DNA of 64,000 bases. Origin: Alistipes_A hominis. Lineage in GTDB: Bacteria > Bacteroidota > Bacteroidia > Bacteroidales > Rikenellaceae. Shown here piece by piece: positions 50,750 through 57,625 of this stretch. Within the stretch, counting starts at the first letter, position 1, and each line of letters starts with the position of its first letter. The DNA lies in assembly GCF_014288115.1 (NCBI RefSeq), contig NZ_JACOOK010000003.1, positions 1 to 64,000 on the forward strand, given 5' to 3'. The position numbers and the translations under genes are program-made. Below the pieces are notes generated by a model. The model saw nothing but the letters and a program-made list of their open reading frames with translations, was not told the DNA's origin and made no database searches.

Positions 50750-51016
50750 GCGGTCGTGGTTGGTTTTCAATGGGGAAAAGAATCGTTTTTGCAGAAATAG
50801 TAGCGTAAATCGGCGTTATTATAACAAATAAGGAATAAAAAAGATGCCGGACCGTTTCGAATCGCGGTTTTTTTCGTAAATTTATGAAACTGCCTAAGCC
50901 GGACGTGGACCGAAATGCGAAGATTTTTCGTACTTATCCAATTCTCGTACTCTGCCGGGTTTGCCAGAATTCGCGGGCAGAGTGGGCAACCGATCATTCC
51001 GGCGGATTGTTGCCTT
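50750..51016 (+). other. Gene-free stretch ending in a plus-strand terminator
   Basis: No gene of meaningful size is present, yet the stretch contains a hairpin (CTCTGCC at 50951-50957 with GGCAGAG) and ends in a strong plus-strand terminator at 51017. A short plus-strand RNA could be made here; no clear promoter was found. Confidence 0.35.
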
Positions 51017-51046
51017 GGCGCGGATCGTCCTGATCCGCGCCTTTTT
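51017..51046 (+). terminator. Terminator, plus strand
   Basis: GGCGCGGAT-CGTCCTG-ATCCGCGCC followed by TTTTTG. The T run lies on the plus strand although the nearest annotated genes are on the minus strand. Confidence 0.8.
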
Positions 51047-51083
51047 GCTGTATTGTATTATAAATAATAAGGTGTGGCTGCGT

Positions 51084-51332
51084 TTATTCTTTCGGCGGAT
51101 AGTTCATCGGGGCGAAAAACTCGTCTAATGTAATATTATAGAACTCGCAGATTTTCAATAAAGACATTAATGTTGGAATTTTGCTTCCCGTTTCGTAACA
51201 ATTTATAGTAAGATGAATTTTGTCGATAAGATATTCTTGCGTATGCCCATGCTCGTTACGTAACTCCTTAATTCGTCGAGCAAGCTTTTCTACAAATTCT
51301 TGGTCTTTATAATATCGGCTATTTTTAGTCAT
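51084..51332 (-). CDS. Small XRE-family regulator (module copy 1)
   Basis: The 82-residue protein is essentially one Cro/C1-type helix-turn-helix domain: EKLARRIKELRNEHGHTQEY, LIDKIHLTINCYETGSKIPT, LMSLLKICEFYNITLDEFFA, ending PMNYPPKE. It is about 35 percent identical to the protein of copy 2 by eye, and shares its length and the YPPK ending. It is transcribed away from the structured RNA that starts about 120 bases upstream on the other strand. A palindrome lies between the two. A self-regulating repressor of the divergent RNA promoter is the simplest reading. Confidence 0.85.
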   Translation of the reverse strand: MTKNSRYYKDQEFVEKLARRIKELRNEHGHTQEYLIDKIHLTINCYETGSKIPTLMSLLKICEFYNITLDEFFAPMNYPPKE

Positions 51333-51368
51333 ATTTACAAAAGAACAAGCAATGCAAAATTTATATAC

Positions 51369-51382
51369 GTATTCGTGAATAC
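51369..51382. promoter_or_regulatory. Palindrome between XRE gene and RNA (copy 1)
   Basis: A perfect inverted repeat GTATTC-GT-GAATAC lies in the divergent promoter region, upstream of TATATTTG (51400-51407). It is a likely operator for the adjacent XRE protein, by position and form. Confidence 0.5.
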
Positions 51383-51399
51383 TTATTGGAATGTTTTAT

Positions 51400-51447
51400 T
51401 ATATTTGTAGTTAAAATCTAATGATTGCGGAAATTATGCTAAATTTG
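51400..51447 (+). promoter_or_regulatory. Two promoter-like elements of RNA copy 1
   Basis: TATATTTG (51400-51407) and TAAATTTG (51440-51447) both fit TAnnTTTG. Equivalents exist at copy 2 (52128-52135 and 52178-52185). The second is embedded in a strongly conserved block (TTATGCTAAnTTTGCG). Confidence 0.6.
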
Positions 51448-51453
51448 CGATAT

Positions 51454-51690
51454 CAAGATACGGCTTAGCCGTACATATAGATTGTAAAGGTTAAGACAAC
51501 CTTTACGCCTAACGGTAAACTTCGGACTGTTATAGTGATGTAGCAGGTTTTCTCTGGCGTGAATCTTGTCTGAAACCTAAGTCATGCCCCGGTACGAGTT
51601 GCCGGGGCCGGACTTGGGCGTAAGGACAACTGCCAGAGTAGGCTCCGAAGGCCGACCGTTAGGGAGTTGTTCGAGCGCCCTTTTTTTGTG
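51454..51690 (+). ncRNA. Structured RNA of unknown class, copy 1
   Basis: The helices can be read directly. H1: ACGGC/GCCGT (51460-51464, 51468-51472). H2: GTAAAGGTT/AACCTTTAC (51484-51492, 51498-51506). P1: CCTAACGGT/ACCGTTAGG (51508-51516, 51655-51663). P2: CTTCGGA/TCCGAAG (51520-51526, 51644-51650). P3: CTGTTATA/TGTAGCAG closed by a GTGA tetraloop (51527-51546). P4: CTCTGGC/GCCAGAG (51552-51558, 51632-51638). P5: CCTAAGTC/GACTTGGG (51576-51583, 51611-51618). P6: GCCCCGG/CCGGGGC (51586-51592, 51602-51608). A run of seven T follows at 51681. In copy 2 nearly all helices are kept with base changes on both sides. It matches no RNA class I know; a 6S-like architecture (closing stem, bubble with small hairpin, long apical stem) is possible. 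Confidence 0.8.
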
Positions 51691-51809
51691 CCCTGTCCGA
51701 ACGGGCATTCCCTCTCTCAAATCATATTTACAAAGCTGCCGCTTTGTCCGCCGCGCGGACTTTCGACCGCAGGGAGAAAGTCCTTATTGAGCGGTGTGGT
51801 GGAAGGCCT
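51688..51809 (+). repeat. 3' flank repeat, copy 1
   Basis: About 120 bases highly similar to 52434-52554. They include GCCC...GGGC, AAAGC-TGCC-GCTTT and the 27-base hairpin at 51757-51783. The similarity ends at GGAAGGCCTTC, where copy 1 runs into the 3' end of the second XRE gene. Confidence 0.85.
51757..51783. repeat. 27-bp hairpin whose core is inverted relative to copy 2
   Basis: GGACTTTC, core GACCGCAGGGA, GAAAGTCC. At 52501-52527 the arms are the same and the core is TCCCTGCGGTC, the exact reverse complement. Confidence 0.9.
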
Positions 51810-51810
51810 T

Positions 51811-52059
51811 CTATTTTTTGGGAGGATAGTCGATTCCTGCAAAAAAATCCTCTAATGTGAGATTGTAAAGTTTGCAGAGAATTGAAAGCGAAACCAATGA
51901 AGGCGCAGTTCGTCCTGTCTCCAAACTGGAAATATCCAAGCCTGTTTTTTCTATTACGTATTCTTGTGTGAAATTATGGTTATAACGTAACTTTTTTATA
52001 CGCTCAACAATAATCTGATTAAGAATGTCGTCTCTACGCCTTGCTTTTTTAGGTTTCAT
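51811..52059 (-). CDS. Small XRE-family regulator (module copy 2)
   Basis: This 82-residue HTH protein has a Lys/Arg-rich start (MKPKKARRRDDILNQIIVER), then IKKLRYNHNFTQEYVIEKTG, LDISSLETGRTAPSLVSLSI, and a C-terminal LYNLTLEDFFAGIDYPPKK. The second half of the HTH (recognition helix region) differs strongly from copy 1, as do the palindromes in the two promoter regions. This suggests two regulators with separate DNA specificity. It is divergent from RNA copy 2. Confidence 0.85.
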   Translation of the reverse strand: MKPKKARRRDDILNQIIVERIKKLRYNHNFTQEYVIEKTGLDISSLETGRTAPSLVSLSILCKLYNLTLEDFFAGIDYPPKK

Positions 52060-52085
52060 TTTACAAATAAATGAACCATCAGAAT

Positions 52086-52103
52086 ATTATTGCACACAAT
52101 AAT
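52086..52103. promoter_or_regulatory. Palindrome between XRE gene and RNA (copy 2)
   Basis: A perfect inverted repeat ATTATTG-CACA-CAATAAT directly abuts the -33 element of the RNA promoter (CTTG at 52105-52108). It is the likely operator of the copy 2 XRE protein and differs in sequence from the copy 1 palindrome. Confidence 0.55.
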
Positions 52104-52104
52104 T

Positions 52105-52185
52105 CTTGTGAATATGATTATTTGATTTATCTTTGTATATGTATTTTAATAACCATTTTATAAAACAATATTTATGCTAACTTTG
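52105..52185 (+). promoter_or_regulatory. Promoter elements of RNA copy 2
   Basis: CTTG (52105-52108), a 19-base spacer and TATCTTTG (52128-52135) form a full promoter. A second -7-like TAACTTTG lies at 52178-52185, in the block conserved with copy 1. Confidence 0.65.
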
Positions 52186-52191
52186 CGAATA

Positions 52192-52432
52192 CATAATACG
52201 ACTTAAGTCGTAACAATCAATAAAGGTTAAGACACCTTTATGCCTCTTGAAAACTTGCAGACTGTTATAGAAATGTAACAGGTTTTTACTTTCGGCGTAA
52301 ATCTTGTCTGAAACCTGAGTCATGCCCCGGTACGAGTTACCGGGGCCGGGCTTGGGCGTAGGGATGATTTCCGAAAGTAAGGTACTGCAAGACCTATCAA
52401 GAGGAAGCGCCCTGCGTCCTTGCCTTTTTTTT
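52192..52432 (+). ncRNA. Structured RNA of unknown class, copy 2
   Basis: Same fold as copy 1 with changed bases. H1: ACGAC/GTCGT (52198-52211). H2: ATAAAGGT/ACCTTTAT (52220-52241). P1: CCTCTTGA/TCAAGAGG (52243-52250, 52397-52404). P2: CTTGCAG/CTGCAAG (52254-52260, 52385-52391). P3: CTGTTATA/TGTAACAG with a GAAA tetraloop (52262-52281). P4: ACTTTCGG/CCGAAAGT (52288-52295, 52371-52378). P5: CCTGAGTC/GGCTTGGG (52314-52321, 52349-52356). P6 is identical to copy 1 (52324-52346). A small hairpin AGGaaGCG-CCCT-GCGtCCT and a run of nine T near 52424-52432 end the RNA. Confidence 0.8.
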
Positions 52433-52433
52433 T

Positions 52434-52554
52434 GCCCTGATCGAACGGGCATTCTCTCTCTCAAAATACATTTACAAAGCTGCCGCTTTGTCCGCCGCGC
52501 GGACTTTCTCCCTGCGGTCGAAAGTCCTTATTGAGCGGTGCGGCGGAAGGCCTT
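52434..52554 (+). repeat. 3' flank repeat, copy 2
   Basis: Homologous to 51688-51809. It ends at the same point (GGAAGGCCTTC), but here no third XRE gene follows, so the tandem array stops at two modules. Confidence 0.85.
52501..52527. repeat. 27-bp hairpin, opposite orientation to copy 1
   Basis: Arms GGACTTTC / GAAAGTCC enclose the 11-base core TCCCTGCGGTC, the reverse complement of the core at 51765-51775. Confidence 0.9.
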
Positions 52555-52698
52555 CGGCGCTCGGACTGCCGTTTTTGTAAAAACGGCGCAAAAACTTTTC
52601 GGAGAAACTGCGTTTCTCATGGAGCGCGCCGGGCGGCGGTCTTTCTTCCGGTCGAATATCCTGTTACCCTCTTTCAAAATCTTATAAACCGAAAAACG

Positions 52699-53322
52699 AT
52701 GAATCCCCGAAATCTGGAAACTTGCTGCGAATTTATCGGGCGGCACTTCAACGTCCGTTCCGAAGACGTTCCGCGTCGGATACTCCGCATACTCCGCGTC
52801 CGGCACGGCGACCGCCCCGACCTGAGCCGGCCCCGTTTCGCCCCGGTGCGCGAACTGATGGACCGCTTGCTCGCGCCTTACGGCCGTCGCTTCGGCGTGA
52901 CCGTCGAGGTGCTCGGCCCCGACGACTACTGCCGTTTGCTGCGGTCGGAGGAGTGCGCGTCATGCGCGTACCGCTTCACCGAGTACCTGTTCGACGGCCG
53001 CCGCCGGATCGTCTACCTGCAGGAGTGCGACTACCTCGGCATGATCGTCACCTTCCTCGACTATGTCGATGCCGTTCTGCGCTCGCGCCGGCTTTTCCGC
53101 CGCCCTGTCCGCAACATCCGGCTGTTCGCCTTCCACGCCTATCCGCCGCGCTTCACGGTGCTCGAAAACCGTTACCGGGACGGCAGTCCGTTTGTCCGGA
53201 TCGGCGACAGCTACGCGATGCACTATCCCGGCGAACTGGTGCTGTTCCGCACGATCCTCGGCAGTCATCTCCCCGACCTGCCGTCCCAAAACGCCCGGAG
53301 TCGGGGCCTGCGCCATGCGTAG
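52699..53322 (+). CDS. GC-rich protein of unknown function
   Basis: The protein has 207 residues from the ATG at 52699 (MNPRNLETCCEFIGRHFNVR). It is Arg/Tyr-rich with no signal peptide and no membrane segment: RRILRILRVRHGDRPDLSRP, ECASCAYRFTEYLFDGRRRI, YLGMIVTFLDYVDAVLRSRR. A Cys pair (ECASC) is present but no zinc-finger partner. No family recognised. It is distinctly GC-richer than the XRE modules before it. The next gene overlaps its end by 8 bases. A frame starting at 52531 would include the 3' flank repeat and is rejected. Confidence 0.65.
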   Translation: MNPRNLETCCEFIGRHFNVRSEDVPRRILRILRVRHGDRPDLSRPRFAPVRELMDRLLAPYGRRFGVTVEVLGPDDYCRLLRSEECASCAYRFTEYLFDGRRRIVYLQECDYLGMIVTFLDYVDAVLRSRRLFRRPVRNIRLFAFHAYPPRFTVLENRYRDGSPFVRIGDSYAMHYPGELVLFRTILGSHLPDLPSQNARSRGLRHA

Positions 53323-53827
53323 CCGGGAGACGGCCCTCGGGGCTACGATCCGGTTCTTCGAGCGGTACGCCGGGATCGACCGGGCCGGTAAGACCCATAG
53401 ACCAAGCGGGCCGGGCCTGCCGGACGGCGGGGTGGGGGTCTTGCCGGACGCGGTTCCCGACCGCCTGTTCGGGGCGTGGATCGCGGATGACGTGTGCGCC
53501 TGCGAAGCCTTTTTCATCGAAGGCAAGACGAAGTCGGAACCGTGCGGGCTGCCGAAGCGGGGCGCGCTGCCCGTGTTCGCTTTCGCATGCGCCTGCGGGC
53601 TCTATTTCGCCCGGGGCGGGAGGCTGGCGGACGTTCCCGAACCGGGCAGGCCGGAGGTGTGGCTGCTGTTCCTGCAATTCCAGACGGTGCTGCGCCTGGT
53701 GCGCGCCGCCCGGATTCGCGGGGTGTCTCCGCCGCCGGTGGACGTGTTCGGTTTCGAGCGGTATCCCGAGACGGTGCGGCGGCTGAAAGCCTGTGTCGAG
53801 GGGGCTGCGACGGACGCGCGCGGCTGA
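53315..53827 (+). CDS. GC-rich protein of unknown function, coupled to the previous gene
   Basis: The protein has 170 residues from the ATG at 53315 (MRSRETALGATIRFFERYAG), overlapping the previous stop by 8 bases. Segments: GVGVLPDAVPDRLFGAWIAD, DVCACEAFFIEGKTKSEPCG, FAFACACGLYFARGG (possibly membrane-near) and PEVWLLFLQFQTVLRLVRAA. Unrecognised. Other open frames in this GC-rich stretch exist, but this one has a good start and the overlap expected for an operon. The pair may be an unknown two-gene cassette. Confidence 0.6.
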   Translation: MRSRETALGATIRFFERYAGIDRAGKTHRPSGPGLPDGGVGVLPDAVPDRLFGAWIADDVCACEAFFIEGKTKSEPCGLPKRGALPVFAFACACGLYFARGGRLADVPEPGRPEVWLLFLQFQTVLRLVRAARIRGVSPPPVDVFGFERYPETVRRLKACVEGAATDARG

Positions 53828-54097
53828 AGGGCCGGCGCAGCTCGGCGCGTCGTCCGGGGCGGTCTTCGCCCCGGAGCCGGACGCGCGTTTTCGCCGGAGA
53901 GAGTCTCGCGTCGCCCAGCGCGGCCGCCGGGCCGGAATCGATCTCCGGACCGAGTCAGAGCGTCCTGTGAGCCGGATTCTGAAAAACGCGATTTCTGTCC
54001 GGGGATGCAGGACGGTACTGTTTTTGATGTCGTTCGGGATAAGTCGCTGAAATTGTCTGAAACGGACAAAAAACAACGATTATAACAAAAATTTGTC
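53828..54097. other. Gene-free stretch
   Basis: GC-rich at first, then AT-rich into the promoter-like element at 54098. Open frames here are by-products of high GC. No further structure is seen. Confidence 0.4.
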
Positions 54098-54105
54098 TAT
54101 TTTTG
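54098..54105 (+). promoter_or_regulatory. Promoter -7 element of a candidate RNA
   Basis: TATTTTTG fits TAnnTTTG. It is followed by no gene for 320 bases, but by a long hairpin and a terminator. Confidence 0.5.
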
Positions 54106-54111
54106 GACACG

Positions 54112-54325
54112 GTAAGAACTCAAAACCAACCAGGAGAAGATGAAATAGACATACATTGAGGTGACTCGATTGCTGTATCTGGTACTGAAAATCGCCAAAT
54201 TCATTCTACGCACAGATAACAGGAGAGACTCGTGCATACGTGAGTATAGCACGGATTCTGCTTGTTTTTGTGTAGGGCGTTTGGCGATGCCTCAGTACGG
54301 AGCTTGCGGGTTCCGTGCTTTTTTG
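54112..54325 (+). ncRNA. Candidate hairpin RNA with its own promoter and terminator
   Basis: ATCGCCAAA (54191-54199) pairs with TTTGGCGAT (54280-54288). CTAC (54206-54209) pairs with GTAG (54272-54275), and CGTGC (54231-54235) with GCACG (54249-54253). Together they form one long imperfect hairpin of about 98 bases with internal bubbles. A terminator follows: GTACGGA / TCCGTGC (54295-54301, 54312-54318) and six T. The shape recalls 6S RNA, but the conserved core cannot be verified by eye. No protein frame fits. Confidence 0.55.
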
Positions 54326-54423
54326 TTTTTTGGTCCAAAGGGTGTGTCCGGGGGCGGTTTCGGGTTATAAGTGGACGATATAGAATTAGTTATAATAGTT
54401 GTTTAACGAATAATCAGTGAGTT

Positions 54424-54768
54424 ATGGTTGTGCTGAAACATGGTGAGTTGTATCTATTCTCTTCCACGGAGGAACCCTATGAGGACGCTTTCGGCGTTTT
54501 CGAATGTATCGACGGCGGATATATCCTGCTCCGGGTGATGTTCAACGGCCGGGGAATGTCGCGGAACTGCTGGCTGCCGGACGCATACCGGATCGTCCGG
54601 CAGGCGACTCCGAAAGAAACGGGTTTGTTTCAGGAGATTGTCGTTCGTATCTCTCGCGGCCTGGATTTCTTGAAGGTCATGAGTCCCGAGACCTACCAGT
54701 TGCAATTGATCGTCAGCGAATTGTTTTCCCGGCAGGATGCCGAGGGAGGAGGACGGGCCGTACAGTAA
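54424..54768 (+). CDS. Small protein of unknown function
   Basis: The 114-residue protein (MVVLKHGELYLFSSTEEPYE, DAFGVFECIDGGYILLRVMF) has an N-terminal beta-rich half and a helical second half (ISRGLDFLKVMSPETYQLQL). No signal peptide, no recognised family. Codon use is regular, and an AT-rich leader (TTATAATAGTTGTTTAACGA) precedes it. It shares the hairpin at 54774-54809 with the converging aldo/keto reductase gene. Confidence 0.65.
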   Translation: MVVLKHGELYLFSSTEEPYEDAFGVFECIDGGYILLRVMFNGRGMSRNCWLPDAYRIVRQATPKETGLFQEIVVRISRGLDFLKVMSPETYQLQLIVSELFSRQDAEGGGRAVQ

Positions 54769-54773
54769 AAAAA

Positions 54774-54809
54774 CGTATGCGGACGCCGGCGATCCGGTAT
54801 CCGCATACG
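54774..54809 (-). terminator. Terminator of the aldo/keto reductase gene
   Basis: CGTATGCGGA / TCCGCATACG with a long paired loop. On the minus strand it is followed by seven T residues, so it terminates the reductase transcript. Confidence 0.85.
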
Positions 54810-54830
54810 GGCGCGCCCGGTGCGACGGGG

Positions 54831-55700
54831 TTACATCCGGAACGTGTCCGGGTCGAGTCCCGAACTTTCGCATTTTATGTGCGTGATGAAATTCATCTCC
54901 TGCGGGCTGAGTTCGAAGTCGAACAGTTGCGCGTTCTCGACGATCCGCGACGGCGTGATGGACTTCGGCAGCGGCAGGATGCCCCGTTGTAGGTGCCATC
55001 TGAGGACGATCTGCGACACGCTCTTGCGGTGCTTGGCCGCGAGCACGTCCAGTTCGACGCTTTCGAACAGCCGTCCCTGGGCCAACGGGCCCCACGCCTC
55101 GACGAGAATGTCCCGCGCCCGACAGTACTCGACCGTCTCGTCCTGGGGCATACCCGGGTGCAGTTCGATCTGATCGACCATCGGCGCGATGTCGGCCTTC
55201 TCGAGCAGCGCGTCCAGGTGGCGCGGCTTGAAGTTGCTGACGCCGATGGCGCGCACGCGCCCTTCCCTGTATAGTTTTTCCATCGCCCGCCACGTTTCGC
55301 GGTTCAGTTGCTGCCAGTCGTCGTCGTGCTTTCTCGGGATCGGCCAGTGGATCAGGTACAGGTCGAGGTAGTCCAGTTCCAGGTCGGACAGGGTTTTGTC
55401 GAATGCGTGCAGCGTCGTTTCGTAGCCCTGCGCGCTGTTCCACACCTTGCTGGTTATGAACAGCTCTTTGCGGTCGGTGCCGCACTTGCGGATGGCTTTG
55501 CCGACGCTCTTTTCGTTGCCGTAGACGGCAGCCGTGTCGATATGCCGGTAACCCGCATGGACGGCCTCGATGACCGAACTGACGGCCGTTTCGCCGTCCG
55601 GCGTCAGGTAGGTGCCGAAACCGACGCAGGGTATTTGCACGCCGTTGCTCAGCGTAAACGTGTCTTTCAGCGATTTGAACGATTCTTTCGGTGATTTCAT
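54831..55700 (-). CDS. Aldo/keto reductase
   Basis: The 289-residue NADPH-dependent oxidoreductase has a TIM-barrel fold. The catalytic tetrad is visible: Asp in GYRHIDTAAVYGNE, Tyr in the same segment, Lys in FITSKVWN and His in LYLIHWPIPRK. The cofactor-binding C-terminal part shows PLPKSITPSRIVENAQLFDF. It is of the 2,5-diketo-gluconate-reductase-like group; the physiological substrate is unknown. Monocistronic, with a clear terminator. Confidence 0.93.
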   Translation of the reverse strand: MKSPKESFKSLKDTFTLSNGVQIPCVGFGTYLTPDGETAVSSVIEAVHAGYRHIDTAAVYGNEKSVGKAIRKCGTDRKELFITSKVWNSAQGYETTLHAFDKTLSDLELDYLDLYLIHWPIPRKHDDDWQQLNRETWRAMEKLYREGRVRAIGVSNFKPRHLDALLEKADIAPMVDQIELHPGMPQDETVEYCRARDILVEAWGPLAQGRLFESVELDVLAAKHRKSVSQIVLRWHLQRGILPLPKSITPSRIVENAQLFDFELSPQEMNFITHIKCESSGLDPDTFRM

Positions 55701-55911
55701 AATGCGTTGTATTTAGTCTGTTCCCCGTTTTTTCTGCATAACCCGTGCCGTTCCGGACGGTCGCGCCCGATTTCCGCCGGACGGCTTTTCCCTTCGTGTT
55801 TCCGGCCGGGCTTTCGCCTGCGTTTCTTCTTCGCGCCGGCGTCCAGCGGTTCTGCGCTTTACCGGGCGGTTTCAGTCGTTTGCGCGTCCGGCGGTCGCTT
55901 TTCCGCGGCGG

Positions 55912-57624
55912 TCAGACGGGCAGCGTGATCGTGAACCGGCTACCGTGCCCGATCTGGCTCTCGACGCCGATCGTGCCGCCGTGCGCCTCGACGAACTCTT
56001 TCGAGATAGCCAGTCCGAGGCCGCTGCCCTGCACTTTCGTGCCCGGTACGCGGAAGTAACGGTCGAAGATGCTCTTGTGGTAGCGCGGGTCGATGCCGCG
56101 TCCGAAGTCCTGCACGAAAATATCGACCTTGTTGTCGCGCTGCGCCGCGCCGACGATGATCCGCGCCCCTTCGGGCGAGTGGTGGATCGCGTTCGACAGC
56201 AGGTTCGTGACCACCCAGGCGATTTTTTCGCTGTCGATGAACAGCTTCGCGATCTTTTCGGGGTATTCGACTTCGACGAAACAGCCGAAACGTTCGGCCA
56301 GCACTCGCGTCGCCGCCACCGCGTAGTCGATCAGTTCGATCGGTTTGGTGACCTTCGGCATCAGTTGCAGCTTGCCCGTCTCGATCTGGGTCAGGTTCAG
56401 CAGCTCGCCGGTGATGCCGAGCAGCCGGTCGCTGTTTTCGCGGATGCTCTGCGCCAGGGCTTTCTGCTCGTCGTTCAGCGGCCCGAGCCGGCTGTCTTCG
56501 AGCAGGTGCAGGCTCATCATGATCGACGCGATCGGGGTTTTCATCTCGTGCGAGACGGTCGAGATGAAATTCGTTTTGGCGGAATCGATCTCCTTGTATT
56601 TGGTGATGTTGTTCAGGATAATCATATTGCCGATGAAACTTTTCTTCTTCTCGCCGACCGGCGTGACGTACAGCGGGATGTTTTCCATCTGGAAATAGCT
56701 CTCCTTGTTGTCGGCGTAGATTTTCAGCGGCTCCTTATTCGGGTCGTCCGAGTAGAGTTCGCGGATCAGCCGCCGCAGCAGGTCGTTGTTGAGCGCCACT
56801 TCCGTCGCGTTGCGGCCGACGGCCTCTTCGGGCTTCAGATTCAGGATCGTGAACGCTTCGTCGTTCATGAACAGGATCTTTTTATCCGGGTCGAGACCGA
56901 TGATCGGTTCGTGCAGGCTGTTGACGACCGCTTCGATTCGCTTTTTGGCCATCATCAGGTCGTCCAACGTGCTGCGCTGGTATTCCGACAGTTTTTCGGC
57001 CATGTTGTTGAACGATTCGGCTACGGCGCGGAACTCCTTGTTGCGGCTGAAGTCGAGACGTTTGTCGTAGTGGAAATTCGCGATTTCCATAATCCCTTTT
57101 TTGAGTTCGCGGATCGGCCGGACGACGGCTTGCGGGAAGCGGATCAGCAGCACGAAGGCGATCAGCGCGCACAGGATCGCGCTGACGGCGATCCGCAACA
57201 TAGCGTCCTCGGCGGTCGTCCCGGCCAGGCGGCTCTTTTCGCGGATGGCCGTCATGTTCAGATCCATGATCTTGTACAGGTCGCTGCGGATCTCCAGGAT
57301 CTTGTCCAGCGTGACCGAATCCGACAGTTTGTCGATCTTCGAGCTCAGGTTGTCCGTCACGCGGAATTCGTCCGATTCGGTGATATTCCTGCGTTGCAAC
57401 GCGAGGTTATCCAGCAGTTCGGTCATCGACGTCGAGTCGAAGGTCAGGCTGTCGAGCGCCGTCATCATGCTGCGGGCGTAGTGCAGCGAGTTGTAATTGT
57501 CGGTCAGGATGTTCCCGGAGGCCCGCGACAGGTCGAGAATATAGCCTACGGACTGGATGCCCAGCAGCAGGATCATGGCGAACAGCGCGCCGATGCCCAG
57601 CGTCAGTCTTCGTTGAATCAGCAT
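55912..57624 (-). CDS. Sensor histidine kinase of the kdp operon
   Basis: The 570-residue membrane kinase has TM1 near residues 8-30 (LGIGALFAMILLLGIQSVGY), a periplasmic helical domain, TM2 near 145-165 (AVSAILCALIAFVLLIRFPQ), HAMP, PAS (IGLDPDKKILFMNDEAFTIL), a dimerisation domain with the phospho-acceptor His in TVSHEMKTPIASIMM, and the ATPase domain (LLSNAIHHSPEGARI, DFGRGIDPRYHKSIF, GSGLGLAISKEFVEAHGGTI). It starts one base after the KdpD-sensor gene and likely supplies the kinase activity that E. coli KdpD has in the same chain. No response-regulator gene is visible at this end. Confidence 0.9.
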   Translation of the reverse strand: MLIQRRLTLGIGALFAMILLLGIQSVGYILDLSRASGNILTDNYNSLHYARSMMTALDSLTFDSTSMTELLDNLALQRRNITESDEFRVTDNLSSKIDKLSDSVTLDKILEIRSDLYKIMDLNMTAIREKSRLAGTTAEDAMLRIAVSAILCALIAFVLLIRFPQAVVRPIRELKKGIMEIANFHYDKRLDFSRNKEFRAVAESFNNMAEKLSEYQRSTLDDLMMAKKRIEAVVNSLHEPIIGLDPDKKILFMNDEAFTILNLKPEEAVGRNATEVALNNDLLRRLIRELYSDDPNKEPLKIYADNKESYFQMENIPLYVTPVGEKKKSFIGNMIILNNITKYKEIDSAKTNFISTVSHEMKTPIASIMMSLHLLEDSRLGPLNDEQKALAQSIRENSDRLLGITGELLNLTQIETGKLQLMPKVTKPIELIDYAVAATRVLAERFGCFVEVEYPEKIAKLFIDSEKIAWVVTNLLSNAIHHSPEGARIIVGAAQRDNKVDIFVQDFGRGIDPRYHKSIFDRYFRVPGTKVQGSGLGLAISKEFVEAHGGTIGVESQIGHGSRFTITLPV

Positions 57625-57625
57625 A

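Noticed and set aside
51481..51506. CRISPR-like or retron-like interpretation of the two RNA copies
   Set aside because: There are only two copies of a 235-nt structured unit, no spacer array, no cas gene and no reverse transcriptase nearby.
51584..51855. Open frames across the structured RNA and its flank (also 52322-52534)
   Set aside because: Both copies are constrained at RNA helices, not at codons. The frames cross hairpins and the T run, and the shared residues follow from identical RNA loops.
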